Source: Clostridium sp. UBA4746 (GTDB lineage Bacteria > Bacillota > Clostridia > Clostridiales > Clostridiaceae). From it: DNA of 5,210 bases. The notes below the pieces were generated by a model, which ran no database searches, was not told the DNA's origin, and saw nothing but the letters and a program-made list of their open reading frames with translations. Location: NCBI GenBank assembly GCA_002403785.1, contig DHIM01000103.1, positions 1-5,210 of the forward strand, written 5' to 3'. Of this stretch, positions 5,046-5,210 are shown in pieces. The position numbers and the translations under genes were made by a program. Every line of letters starts with the position of its first letter. Within the stretch, counting starts at the first letter, position 1.

Positions 5046-5210
5046 CTATTTTTTTAACCCTTTAATAGTATTTTTTTCTATCTTAAGTTCATAACAAAGA
5101 ATATAATCAGTTGTAACATTATATAATTTAGCTAATTTTACAATGTTTTGAGTGGTTGGAATTATCTCACCCGACTCATATTGGGTCACAGTTGTTCTAT
5201 GTATATCCTG
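5046..5210 (-). CDS. XRE/Cro-type HTH regulator, C-terminal part (partial)
   Basis: A reading frame enters from the right edge and ends at a TAG at 5046, giving the last 54 residues. The visible part starts inside the recognition helix (RTTVTQYESGEIIPTTQN), continues with helices four and five in the standard form NIVKLAKLYNVTTDYIL, and ends with a short lysine-rich tail, GLKK. The QYExGxxxPT and LAxxxNVxTDYxL patterns are hallmarks of SinR/Cro-type (HTH_3) repressors. The missing N-terminus should be about 25-30 residues if this is a single-domain protein, which the short tail suggests. It is not a close copy of the HTH protein at 4319-4540: the recognition helices and tails differ. Its transcript should end at the hairpin near 4720, so it is a separate unit from the transfer operon. 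It may control the element's immunity or transfer state. Confidence 0.85.
   Translation of the reverse strand, partial: QDIHRTTVTQYESGEIIPTTQNIVKLAKLYNVTTDYILCYELKIEKNTIKGLKK

Overview
The window is a strongly AT-rich stretch in which every supported gene lies on the minus strand. Strong AGGAGG-type ribosome binding sites, heavy use of AGA, ATA and TTA codons, and the protein families present point to a low-GC Bacillota, most likely a clostridium-like host. The content is the core of a Gram-positive type IV secretion (conjugation) operon, so the DNA is probably part of a conjugative plasmid or an integrative and conjugative element (ICE). The window alone does not show which.

Layout in the direction of transcription (right to left). 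The 3' part of an XRE-type regulator enters from the right edge (5046-5210). An intergenic region follows (4541-5045). It holds a possible small or decayed reading frame, two imperfect palindromes, a perfect 17-bp hairpin that looks like a two-way terminator (4702-4740), and a good sigma-A-type promoter (4642-4670) with an inverted repeat over its -35 box. This promoter reads into a small HTH regulator (4319-4540). Next come a secreted two-TM pilin-like protein (VirB2-like, 3902-4228), a TrbL/VirB6-like channel protein (2996-3871), a PrgI/VirB3-like small membrane protein (2677-2949), a TraC-like protein resembling a detached VirB4 N-terminal domain (2081-2680), the VirB4 ATPase (215-2068), and the start of a membrane-anchored protein (1-215) in the slot where such operons usually carry the cell-wall hydrolase (VirB1/CwlT-like).

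The order pilin, VirB6, VirB3, VirB4, hydrolase resembles the Tn1549-type layout of Gram-positive ICEs, except that the VirB4 function is spread over two genes. Several junctions are tight (ATGA and TAATG overlaps, a 12-nt gap), which suggests translational coupling and balanced expression of a membrane complex. The first gene after the promoter is a small repressor-like protein, so the simplest model is autoregulated expression of the transfer operon. No relaxase, coupling protein (VirD4), VirB8-like protein, integrase or convincing oriT lies in this window. Two upstream GTG starts were replaced by internal ATG codons because the ribosome binding sites point to the later positions.
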